Below are positions 1-7,022 of a stretch of DNA of 16,149 bases, piece after piece; positions within the stretch are counted from its first letter, which is position 1; every line of letters starts with the position of its first letter. The notes beneath the pieces are model-generated. The model was not told where the DNA came from. It was given only the letters and a program-made list of their open reading frames with translations, and made no database searches. This DNA comes from Pavlovales sp. CCMP2436. Lineage: Eukaryota > Haptophyta > Pavlovophyceae > Pavlovales. A program made the translations under genes and the position numbers. The stretch is from the NCBI GenBank assembly GCA_026770615.1, contig MU631528.1:183847-199995 (forward strand), written 5' to 3'.

Positions 1-545
1 TGATCCTCGGTCGCCAGACGCTCGTGCTCGTGGTGAAGCCATACTTTACGGTCGGAATGGTCAAAGACGCCATCAAGCACAACACCGGCATCGCACCCGA
101 TCTCTACTTCCTCACCTGCGAAGGCAGGCAGTTAAACGACCAGCGCCCACTTCGGGATTACGACATCGAGAACGAGGCGACACTGCGCTCTACGTGCCGC
201 ATGCGAGGTGGTGCGCCAGCGCAAGTGCCAGCTCCCCAAGACCCCCCCCATCGCAGCCCACATTATTACGTCCTACTGCAAGATACATGCACTGCTCCAC
301 GCAGCGGGCGGCCCGATCAGGTCTCTTTCATCCCGAACTGGCCCTCTTCGCGGGGCCGCGGACGCGACAGCGTTCAGCCCGATCGTCCGAGTTCAGATCC
401 GAAAAACAACCACCGCACTCTCCTGTGGAAGATGAGACAGGAGATCGGCATGTGCGCACTTCGAGGGCACGCCACGGTCATCATTGCGCGCGCGCGATTG
501 GAGCGCACCGGCACCGGCACCGGCAACGGCGGCGGCACGCACTGA
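1..545 (+). CDS. Ubiquitin-like protein, 5'-truncated by the window edge
   Basis: The frame is open to the left edge, so the gene starts outside. From about base 3 to 212 the translation aligns without gaps to ubiquitin residues 7-76: the TLVLVVKP strand, a helix with VKDAIKHNTGIAPD (ubiquitin VKAKIQDKEGIPPD), GRQL, LRDYDIENEATL and a terminal RMRGG that matches ubiquitin RLRGG. The diglycine end is intact. Most linkage lysines are replaced (K11 to Gln, K29 to Ala, K33 to Asn, K48 to Arg, K63 to Asn; K27 is kept), and the Ile44 position is Thr, so it is not ordinary ubiquitin. After RMRGG the frame runs about 110 more codons of unrecognised, Pro/Arg-rich sequence to a TGA. That tail may be a cleaved extension, unspliced intron, or a sign that the copy is decayed. 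The ubiquitin fold is secure; the gene structure and functionality are not. Confidence 0.55.
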   Translation, partial: ILGRQTLVLVVKPYFTVGMVKDAIKHNTGIAPDLYFLTCEGRQLNDQRPLRDYDIENEATLRSTCRMRGGAPAQVPAPQDPPHRSPHYYVLLQDTCTAPRSGRPDQVSFIPNWPSSRGRGRDSVQPDRPSSDPKNNHRTLLWKMRQEIGMCALRGHATVIIARARLERTGTGTGNGGGTH

Positions 546-632
546 CAGCGACGACGACGGCAACCCCGACGAGTGGGCTGATGGCGCGTACCACCTCCGC
601 AGAATGACACGGTTTGGGATCGGCGCCTAAGT

Positions 633-670
633 ATGCCGCCTGGGTGACTACATGCCGCCTGGGTGACTGA
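633..670. repeat. 19-bp tandem duplication
   Basis: Two adjacent copies of a 19-bp unit beginning ATGCCGCCTGGGTGACT sit at 633-651 and 652-670; they differ only in the last two bases (AC versus GA). The repeat lies in the 284-bp spacer between the ubiquitin-like frame and the hydratase. That spacer also has a short AAGT repeat near 749-760. No other feature is visible there. Confidence 0.85.
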
Positions 671-829
671 ATGTCGTCGCGCCTACACGCTCGGAGTGAC
701 CACTTCTGAGACAGAATGTCTGCAACCCACTGCCTGCTGCCCTTTTCTAAGTAAGTAAGTCGTAGTTACAAACAAAAAGACGCCCTCAGCGCGTGTTGGG
801 CGTGACCGCGTGCGCACGCACGGCGCGCC

Positions 830-1660
830 ATGAAGAGCCGCTCCGTGGTCGCGGCCGGCGCGATCCTGGAGGCCTGGACGACAGGCAGGCCGATCGCCTC
901 GCGCGAGAACTACCCCTCGTGGGTGACGAGCATCGAGGATGTCTATGCCATGCACGAGGCCCTCGTGGCCCATCCGCTGTCGAGCCAGCTAGGCGGCCTC
1001 GTCGGGTACAAGCAGGGCAGCATTGGGATGGTCGAGGGCCAGCCCTGCGTGTACGGCCCGCTCTTCGCGGCCTGCATGGTCGAGTCCCCCGCCGGGCACT
1101 CGGGCAGTGCCGCCAATCTTTTCGCGTACGAGGCCGAGTTCGCGTTCGTCGTGGGCGCCGACCTGGCTCCGCGTGACAGCCCTCGCTCCGAGGAAGAGGT
1201 CTGGCAGGCGATCGCTGAGGTGAGGCTCGCCATAGAGCTCGTTGGGAAGCGCCACACGCTCGACGACGCGACCAACTTTGAGAAACTAGCGGACGCGTGC
1301 TGCGCGGCTGGCGTGGTCCTAGGTCCCCGGCTGCTGCCGGCGGGCAGTGCCGCCTCCGCCGCGGCGGCCGGCGCGCCGAGCGTCACGCCAGCGCAGCTCG
1401 CAGTGGTCACCGCGACGCTGACCGCCGGTGGCGAGCTCGGGAACACGGGCCGTGGCAGCAATTGCCCGCTCGGCTCTCCGCTCGCGGCGCTCACGTGGTG
1501 CGCGAACCACCTTAACAGCCGCGGCGTGACACTCTGCGCGGGGCAAGTCGTGATCGGCGGGGCGATCGCCAAGCACAGCTTCAGCCCCGTGGCTGGCGCT
1601 CTCGACATCGTCGCGGACTTCGGCCCGCTCGGCCAGGTCAGCACGGTCCTTGCGCCGTAG
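830..1660 (+). CDS. 2-keto-4-pentenoate hydratase / FAH superfamily protein
   Basis: The 276-residue product fits the usual 260-270 residues of MhpD-type hydratases, which add water to 2-hydroxypenta-2,4-dienoate-type substrates using a divalent metal. Visible landmarks: a GYKQG segment (residues 59-63), the counterpart of the GxKxG strand; YEAEFAFV at 100-107, supplying the paired metal-ligand glutamates (E101, E103); a third ligand candidate E136 in LAIEL; NFEKLADACCAAGVVLG at 149-165; and the C-terminal block GSPLAALTWCANHLNSRG followed by AGQVVIGGAI. The ATG at 830 has a purine-poor but GCC-type upstream context and is the first Met of the frame. No intron and no clear targeting peptide are seen. 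Decarboxylases such as 4-oxalocrotonate decarboxylase share this fold, so the exact substrate is uncertain. In bacteria the family works in meta-cleavage of aromatics; its presence alone in an alga suggests either a broader keto-acid role or acquisition by transfer (inference). Confidence 0.85.
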   Translation: MKSRSVVAAGAILEAWTTGRPIASRENYPSWVTSIEDVYAMHEALVAHPLSSQLGGLVGYKQGSIGMVEGQPCVYGPLFAACMVESPAGHSGSAANLFAYEAEFAFVVGADLAPRDSPRSEEEVWQAIAEVRLAIELVGKRHTLDDATNFEKLADACCAAGVVLGPRLLPAGSAASAAAAGAPSVTPAQLAVVTATLTAGGELGNTGRGSNCPLGSPLAALTWCANHLNSRGVTLCAGQVVIGGAIAKHSFSPVAGALDIVADFGPLGQVSTVLAP

Positions 1661-1674
1661 CTCGCCCACGGCGC
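1652..1674 (+). other. GC-rich hairpin overlapping the hydratase stop codon
   Basis: A perfect 7-bp inverted repeat, GCGCCGT at 1652-1658 and ACGGCGC at 1668-1674, encloses a 9-nt loop. The stop codon TAG (1658-1660) begins inside the left arm. It may fold in the mRNA; a role is not shown. Confidence 0.5.
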
Positions 1675-1990
1675 GGTCACGAATCACGTATGAGCCTGAG
1701 GAGGGTGAGCCCTGCGCAACTTCACCCGGGGCGGCAGCTAGTTACATTAATTGGTTTGAATATACATGCAGTTACTATTAGCTATCTTTAGGTGTCGCAG
1801 GACTCGCAGCTAGTAATTTATAGTATTTCAAGCCGAGTCTTTCACACTTTTGAGCACAAACACTACTATTAAAAGACTCATTTTATTAATAATGTTATCA
1901 TGATTTTGTAACTAGCACTAGCACTAGTAGAAGATCAATGCAATCCAAGTTCTAACTATGCGGTACTTGACTTGTGGTGATGAAATTCGA
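1661..1990. other. AT-rich spacer between converging 3' ends
   Basis: These 330 bases lie between the stops of two converging genes and must hold both 3' UTRs. The stretch from about 1741 to 1960 is AT-rich, in sharp contrast with the flanks. It contains a short direct repeat of ACTAGC at 1911-1927. No further gene, tRNA or long inverted repeat is visible. Confidence 0.6.
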
Positions 1991-4378
1991 TTAGTTGACT
2001 GCGAGCAGCCCCGACTGCTTGATGAGGCCGAGCGCTTTGGCGCCGATCCCCTTGACGCGCAGCAGGTCGTCCGCACTTTGCAGCGAGAGTGGCTCGCGCT
2101 CGCGGTGCTCGACGATCCGCCGCGCGAGCGCCGGGCCGACCCCGGGGAGGGCGCAGAGCTCGAGCTCCGAGGCGCAGAGCAGGTTGATCAGGTTGAGGCT
2201 CAGGTTGATACTTGAGCCGGCAGCGGACGCGGAGCCCACCACCGGCGACGGCCGCGCGAGCTCGGCCGTGGCGGCGGGAGTGAGCTCCCCCCTCCCGCCT
2301 GCAGCCTGCGCACGAGCAAAAGAGAGCGAGAGAGGCAGCTCAGCCGAGGCGGACGAGGTGGGTGGCATGCCCTGCGCGAGCGGGACCTCCTCCTCCTTGC
2401 GCGGCAGCGGTGGGGGCGGCGCGTCGGCAGCGGGCCTTAGGCTGAGCTTCGCAAGCGAAGCGAAGAGCGCCTCGTGCTGCTCACGCAGTGCTGCCAACTC
2501 GCTGTGCTGCGCGGAGAGCTGCTGCTCCTTGGCGAGCAGCGCCTGCTCCAACTGCTGCTCCCTGTGCTGTTGCTCCCTGTGCTGCTGCTGCTCCCTGTGC
2601 TGCTCGCGCTCGCCCGCTGCCTCACCGCTGCCACCCGCCGAGGCGCTCGCGGCGGTAGCGGCTCCAGAGGCGGCGGAGGCGGCAGCGGTGGCGGCAGTGG
2701 TGGCTGCGGCAGCGGTGGCGGCAGCGGCGGTAGCAGCGGCAGCAGCAGCGGCAGCTGCGCCATTCGCGGTGCTGGCTGCCGCCGGCGCGTCTGACTCGAG
2801 AGCAGCGAGGGCAGTGAGGGCAAGGCCATGCGCAGCCGCACTTGGCTGAGCGTCGCTCCGAGCGGCGGCAGGCCCCGGTCCGCTGCGTGGCTGCGGCTGC
2901 GGCTGCGGCTGCAGCTGCGGCTGCTGCGGCGGCTGCGGCTGCAGCGGCGGCTGCGGCTGCTGCGGCGGCTGCGGCTGCAGCGGCAGCTGTGGCTGCTGCG
3001 GCGGCTTCGGCTGCTGCTGCCTGCCCTCGGCAGCCGGTGCTGCGAGTTGCAGGTGTGCGGGCTGCTTCCTGCCGCCCGCGGCACTCGTCTCGGCGGCTGC
3101 TCTCTCGCCCCCTCCCTCGCCCACCAATCCCCATCGCGACTGGGCCGGCCGACTGCCCCGCGCGGCGAGCTTCGCATTGGCGGCAGGCTCCGCGCGTGGT
3201 CGCCCCCCCGCGCCGCCCACATCCGGCCCCACCCGCCCCGCCCCGGCAACCGCCGGCGCCGCCGAGTGCGCGGGGCGTGGAGCGGCGCGCGTGGCCGTCT
3301 TCACCGCCTCCAGGACGCCCGCGGGCCCGCACGGCACCGCGTTGGCCCGCGCCTTGACGCAGAGCGCCACATCGTTCGAGAGCAGCGCTACGGGCAGCTC
3401 GCGGCCGCGCTGCAGGTGGAGCAGGTAGTCGAGAATCTGCTCGTCCGCATTGGCCGGTGGTGGCAGACCCGCATGCGCGTGGTACACCTCGTGGAAGGCC
3501 TGCAGCACCACCAGCACGCGCGGGCTCGGGTCGGGGCGGCTGGCGCAGCCGGCGGCGTATCTGTCGGCGGCGTCCATGATGTAGCGCAACGCGCGGCGGG
3601 CGGCTGGTCCGGTCTTGCCGTTGTTCTTGAGCCCGTCCAGCTCGCGTACCACGACGAAGGGCACCGCGAAGCTGGCGCGCTGCGCGGGGATCCAGGCGGA
3701 TAGCTTGTCGAGCTCGTCGATCCAAATGTTGGTGTCTACCACCACGCACGCCATGCTGCCGTCGAGCGCGGCAGAGGCACCGCTCGGCGCCAGCGCGGCG
3801 TAGGCGGGCGGCGCGCCGTGGAAGGGGCCGTGGTGGCCGGCTGGCGGCGGCGGGCGACGGTGCGGGTGGAACTGCGCATCGCGCTTGTGCTCCCACCCCG
3901 CGCCGCCGTGCTGCAAATGCCCGCCGTGCTGCGCGTGCCCGCCGTGCGCGTGCCCGTAGTACGCATTCGAAGCTGGCGCCGGAGCCGGGTTCGGGTTGGG
4001 CGCCCATGCCGGATCGAGCGGCTGCGGCTGCGGGGGCTTCTTGAACCAGGGCGGCCGGGGCAGCACACTGGGTAGTGGCGGCGGCGGCGGCAGCGGCGGC
4101 AGGCTGGGCAGCGGCGGCGGCCCTCGCGCACCGGGCGCCCAGTCACCCCCGCGCGCGCCGCCGACCGTGAGCCGCTGAAGCGACGCCGCGAGCTCGTCCG
4201 TCGAGGCGGGGTGCGCACGCGGCGCGGTGAACCGGTCGGCGCGCATGAGCTCGGCCGCAACGTGCTGTGCGAAGGCGCGCCGCGCCTCCGGCTCGACGAC
4301 GACGACGGTCCGGCTCATCTGGGCTTTGTTCAGCTGGTGACGCTCGATTGAACCCGCGTCGCGACTCGCGACCGCCAT
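1991..4378 (-). CDS. PIN-domain nuclease fused to a C-terminal helix-hairpin-helix
   Basis: 795 residues from ATG 4378-4376; a second Met at residue 21 (4318) is an alternative start. Residues 80-200 are low-complexity, rich in Pro, then His/Gly. Residues 208-350 form a PIN domain of the SWT1-like type: VVVDTN with D215, VVRELDGLKN with E246, NADEQILDYL with D312/D317, and LLSNDVALCVKA with D336, i.e. the expected acidic metal-binding set. Residues 440-500 are a Gln/Pro repeat, 525-580 are Ala-rich, and 590-645 form a Gln/Glu-rich coiled coil. Residues 722-795 are a ComEA-type helix-hairpin-helix pair: INLLCASELELCALPGVG, then LLRVKGIGAKALGLIKQ. PIN domains of this group cleave RNA and work in mRNA quality control in other eukaryotes; HhH pairs bind nucleic-acid backbone. 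The fusion therefore suggests a nuclease with its own binding module, probably nuclear. No intron interrupts the frame. Confidence 0.85.
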   Translation of the reverse strand: MAVASRDAGSIERHQLNKAQMSRTVVVVEPEARRAFAQHVAAELMRADRFTAPRAHPASTDELAASLQRLTVGGARGGDWAPGARGPPPLPSLPPLPPPPPLPSVLPRPPWFKKPPQPQPLDPAWAPNPNPAPAPASNAYYGHAHGGHAQHGGHLQHGGAGWEHKRDAQFHPHRRPPPPAGHHGPFHGAPPAYAALAPSGASAALDGSMACVVVDTNIWIDELDKLSAWIPAQRASFAVPFVVVRELDGLKNNGKTGPAARRALRYIMDAADRYAAGCASRPDPSPRVLVVLQAFHEVYHAHAGLPPPANADEQILDYLLHLQRGRELPVALLSNDVALCVKARANAVPCGPAGVLEAVKTATRAAPRPAHSAAPAVAGAGRVGPDVGGAGGRPRAEPAANAKLAARGSRPAQSRWGLVGEGGGERAAAETSAAGGRKQPAHLQLAAPAAEGRQQQPKPPQQPQLPLQPQPPQQPQPPLQPQPPQQPQLQPQPQPQPRSGPGPAAARSDAQPSAAAHGLALTALAALESDAPAAASTANGAAAAAAAAATAAAATAAAATTAATAAASAASGAATAASASAGGSGEAAGEREQHREQQQHREQQHREQQLEQALLAKEQQLSAQHSELAALREQHEALFASLAKLSLRPAADAPPPPLPRKEEEVPLAQGMPPTSSASAELPLSLSFARAQAAGGRGELTPAATAELARPSPVVGSASAAGSSINLSLNLINLLCASELELCALPGVGPALARRIVEHREREPLSLQSADDLLRVKGIGAKALGLIKQSGLLAVN
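2460..2640. repeat. Gln/His/Arg/Glu codon repeats in the coiled-coil region
   Basis: On the coding (minus) strand this stretch encodes iterations of HREQQ and HREQQQ (residues 594-610), followed by a heptad-like segment ending near SLAKLSL. On the plus strand it reads as CTG/TGC-rich near-repeats. The pattern points to slippage growth of a coiled coil. Confidence 0.6.
2885..3030. repeat. 36-bp minisatellite encoding a Pro/Gln 12-mer
   Basis: The coding strand repeats a 12-residue unit close to PLQPQPPQQPQP about three times (residues 458-500), i.e. a 36-bp period of GGC/TGC triplets. The same DNA read on the plus strand gives a long artefactual polyalanine frame. An Ala/Thr-rich tract of GCN codons (about 2630-2770) follows downstream in the gene. 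Confidence 0.75.
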
Positions 4379-4397
4379 CGTGGTTAGCTCAGCGTAT
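4379..4397. promoter_or_regulatory. 19-bp gap between divergent start codons
   Basis: The minus-strand ATG of the PIN gene ends at 4378 and the first plus-strand ATG of the EF-hand gene is at 4398. In-frame stop TGA at 4338-4340 bounds the plus frame upstream with no earlier ATG. If both starts are right, each 5' UTR and promoter overlaps the other gene's coding DNA, so the shared initiation region must be bidirectional or the transcripts overlap. If the PIN protein starts at its Met21, the gap is 79 bp. Confidence 0.45.
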
Positions 4398-6749
4398 ATG
4401 CCCGTTCAGAACGGCGCGCGGCGGCGAGCGGTTCGTGCGAACGTCCGGCGCGCGGCGGTGCGGGCGGTCGCGAGCGAGCCGCCGGCGGCGCTCGTGGTCG
4501 GCGACGCTCCCGCGCCGCCGCTCGAGCTCGCGCTGCGGCCACGCTATGTCGAGCGCGACCTGCTGGACCCCACGCCGGCCAAGCTGCAGCCGCTCGACCT
4601 CTCGTGCGGCGGTGGCTTCCTCTCCTCGCCCGACCCGGCGGACCACGTGCCGTGGGATCGGCCACTCTTCCGGCGCGTCATCGTGCGCCCGCTCGAGCGC
4701 GTGGCCTCGCGCTTCGCGCTCTTCTCGCCGCGGCCGCTGCTGATTGGGCTGATCGCCATCCTGGCCAAGGAGGTGGCCACGCGCCAGATCCAGACAGACC
4801 TGCTTGACACGCCCGACGACGCGGTGTGGAAGCCAGGCGTCAAGGGCGTGCTCCGCCAGGCACAGGCCAACCTTGACTCCCGCATCAACACGATCGTGCG
4901 AAGGGGCTACGTGGCGCTGCTGCAGGACGAGATGCGAACGGTGAGCGAGGACCCGCTTGGCTCGATTCTGTACAACAGCCTGGTCAAGCAGGCAAGCGCC
5001 ATCTTCACGGCGCAGGTCTCCAATGTCACGATGGAGCTCGCCTCGAGCTTCGAGGACCAGCTCATCGACTCGTTGGAGATCGTGATTGCACTGCCCGAGG
5101 ACGAGGCCGTCTTCCCCGCCGCCGAGCAGGCGGGCAAGAGGCAAGCGCAGGCCGACGCCGTTGGCGGCGCGCTCAGCGGCGCGATGGCGGTCGTCGCCGC
5201 GCAGCCGTGGCACAGGCGGCTGCTGCTCGGTCTGCAGCCCAGTCTGCAACCGGGCCGGCCAAGGCTGCGCCGCCCCGCGGGCCCGGTGGTGGGCGACGCG
5301 CCCTACGACCAGGAGGACATGGTCGAGCGTCTCTCCGTCAACGCCGCGCGCAATCAGGGGGCGAACGGCGCGGAGCTCGCGCTGCGTGCCGTGCGCGTGG
5401 GCGCGAGCTCGGCGGCGGAGGACTGGACGCGCTGGGCCGAGCGCGCGAGCATTGGCAGCAATGGCAGCGCGGTAGAGGACTCCCCGCTCGCCGCCGCCTG
5501 GGGCGCCGCCGCCGCCTGGGGTGCTGCCGCCACTGCGCCCGCCGCTGCCTCCACAGAGTCCAAGTTGCTCGAGCCGCCGCCAACCGGCCGGCAGCGCGTG
5601 GGCGCCTGGCTCTCGCGCGCGTGGACGGGTGCGGCGGAGGGTGCGGGCAGCAGCTGGTCGGACGTGCGCGGCACCGTGGGCGCCTGGGCGACGGCGCTGG
5701 CCAACTTCCGGCCGGGCAGGCTCCCCATCGGTCCGCCAAGCGCGCCGCGGCCGCCGCTACTCTCGTCGCAGCAGGAGGCCGTGCGCTCGCGACTGCGCAA
5801 ACTGCTCGGCAAAGTGGACGCGCTCGTGCTCCGCGCCGACCGCGACGGGAACGAGGAGCTGACCTTGGACGAGTTGCTCGCGCTCTTCTACGACGACGGA
5901 CTCTCCCAACCCGCAGGCGGGGGCGACAGCGGCCGTGCGGCGGGTGGCGATGGCGCGGCGGGCGTGTCGCCCGCGGCTGTGGCGTGGGCGGAGGGGCTGC
6001 CGCCCGAACTGATCAGTCGCATCCGCAGCACCGTGCTCATCAAGTCGACGAGCCGCGCGCGCACCATGCTCGACCGGTTGCAGGCCATCGCCCTCGCACC
6101 CCTGGTCGTAGCGCTCAACTCCACCGGCGCGGCGGCGCGCGCCTCAGTGGCGCGCTTCGGCGAGTACGTGGCCGACGCCGACCTCAACGGCGACGGCGCG
6201 CTGACTGCGGACGAGGTGCTGCAGGCGCTGCTCGGCGACGACCTGCCGCTGTGCGAGCCGCTGCGCACGCAGCTGTGCGGCGTCGTCGTCTTCGCCGCGC
6301 GGCCTGCGCCGTACCGCTGGTGGGAGAGCGTGCCCGACGCGCTGGTGGTGCAGGCCCTCGTCGACCTCAACTCCACCGGCGTCGTGCGCGCGACGGCCCT
6401 CGCGCTCGACGCGGTGGGGAGCTGGACGGGGCTCTACAACGGCAGCGCCACCGTCGTCGGAGCCGTGCAGAACGCCACGGCGCTCGCACGCGCCGGGCGG
6501 CGCACCCACGCCGAGCAGAGCCGCGTCAGGCTGCCGCGCGCGCCGCCGCCGCCGCCCATACGATTAGGGGGCGACCCCGAAGTGCGTGCCGAGCACGGCG
6601 GCGAAGCCGGCGCGCTCGGCGCGCCCCACGAGCAGTCCCGACGGCTGCGGCTCGGCTGGTGGCCACGCAGCTTGTGGCGGCGGACGGGCGGGCGGCTGCT
6701 CGCCGACGCCGGTGGGCTGGGTGAGGGCGAGGCGGCCGAGGACGCGTAA
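4398..6749 (+). CDS. EF-hand calcium-binding protein, otherwise unrecognised
   Basis: 783 residues from ATG 4398 (the frame could begin at GTG 4380, but that is not a eukaryotic start). The N-terminus is Arg/Ala-rich (GARRRAVRANVRRAAVRAVASE), resembling an organelle presequence. A short hydrophobic stretch PLLIGLIAIL lies near residues 112-122. Residues 125-240 form a well-behaved helical region with no stops or low complexity that I do not recognise. Two EF-hand loops follow: DRDGNEELTLDE at 481-492 (Gly at loop position 6 replaced by Glu) and the canonical DLNGDGALTADE at 595-606. An Ala-rich linker (about 360-395) lies between. The last 70 residues are Arg/Gly/Pro-rich and lack domain character, so the true C-terminus may differ through an unseen intron. 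Role: probably Ca2+-responsive, organelle or membrane associated; this is inference. Confidence 0.7.
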   Translation: MPVQNGARRRAVRANVRRAAVRAVASEPPAALVVGDAPAPPLELALRPRYVERDLLDPTPAKLQPLDLSCGGGFLSSPDPADHVPWDRPLFRRVIVRPLERVASRFALFSPRPLLIGLIAILAKEVATRQIQTDLLDTPDDAVWKPGVKGVLRQAQANLDSRINTIVRRGYVALLQDEMRTVSEDPLGSILYNSLVKQASAIFTAQVSNVTMELASSFEDQLIDSLEIVIALPEDEAVFPAAEQAGKRQAQADAVGGALSGAMAVVAAQPWHRRLLLGLQPSLQPGRPRLRRPAGPVVGDAPYDQEDMVERLSVNAARNQGANGAELALRAVRVGASSAAEDWTRWAERASIGSNGSAVEDSPLAAAWGAAAAWGAAATAPAAASTESKLLEPPPTGRQRVGAWLSRAWTGAAEGAGSSWSDVRGTVGAWATALANFRPGRLPIGPPSAPRPPLLSSQQEAVRSRLRKLLGKVDALVLRADRDGNEELTLDELLALFYDDGLSQPAGGGDSGRAAGGDGAAGVSPAAVAWAEGLPPELISRIRSTVLIKSTSRARTMLDRLQAIALAPLVVALNSTGAAARASVARFGEYVADADLNGDGALTADEVLQALLGDDLPLCEPLRTQLCGVVVFAARPAPYRWWESVPDALVVQALVDLNSTGVVRATALALDAVGSWTGLYNGSATVVGAVQNATALARAGRRTHAEQSRVRLPRAPPPPPIRLGGDPEVRAEHGGEAGALGAPHEQSRRLRLGWWPRSLWRRTGGRLLADAGGLGEGEAAEDA

Positions 6750-6851
6750 CGACGAGCCGCTGACACGAGTGACACGGACTTGTTTCGCGGCGAGCTTCAT
6801 ATTTAGATACTAATTACTTCTGTAGTTACTAATGTAGTCTTATTGATAAAG

Positions 6852-6905
6852 CATATGCCTGGTAGGAATTTCTGCCCTTTTGCGCCAGCCTCGGCAGGCC
6901 ATATG
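6852..6905. other. Hairpin enclosing the GGAATTTCTGCC motif
   Basis: CATATGCCTG at 6852-6861 pairs with CAGGCCATATG at 6895-6905, giving ten base pairs with one bulged C. The loop carries most of the left copy of the inverted motif described at 6858-6876. It lies about 100 nt downstream of the EF-hand stop, so it would be in that gene's 3' UTR. Confidence 0.45.
6858..6876 (+). repeat. Left copy of a 19-bp inverted repeat
   Basis: CCTGGTAGGAATTTCTGCC here matches, on the opposite strand, 7580-7598 (CCGGGTGGGAATTTCTGCC) with two differences in 19. Each copy is in the sense orientation of its nearest gene, downstream of that gene's stop. Confidence 0.7.
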
Positions 6906-7000
6906 GGCCCGGCCTAACCGCTGTACGCCTGTAGTAATACATATTTAGCGCGAGATATAATTATGACGCCAGCTTGATTGAATCCCTAACAGAAATATAG

Positions 7001-7008
7001 TATAAAAG
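7001..7008 (+). promoter_or_regulatory. TATA-like box, TATAAAAG
   Basis: A perfect TATAAAAG stands just before the GC-rich island. A plus-strand transcript starting 25-30 bp downstream would enter a short frame with ATG at 7034. AT-rich context makes a chance match possible. Confidence 0.2.
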
Positions 7009-7022
7009 AGCGAGTTATATGT

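Noticed and set aside
2622..4007. 461-codon minus frame and several Ala-rich plus frames across the PIN-HhH gene
   Set aside because: They are out-of-frame readings of the same GC-rich triplet repeats; only the 795-residue frame shows PIN and HhH domains.
4380..4397. GTG at 4380 as start of the EF-hand protein
   Set aside because: The gene is eukaryotic, where GTG starts are exceptional; the ATG at 4398 follows six codons later.
5207..6724. 505-codon Arg/Ala-rich plus frame overlapping the EF-hand gene
   Set aside because: Its composition is that of a shifted frame, and the EF-hand loops are in the other frame.
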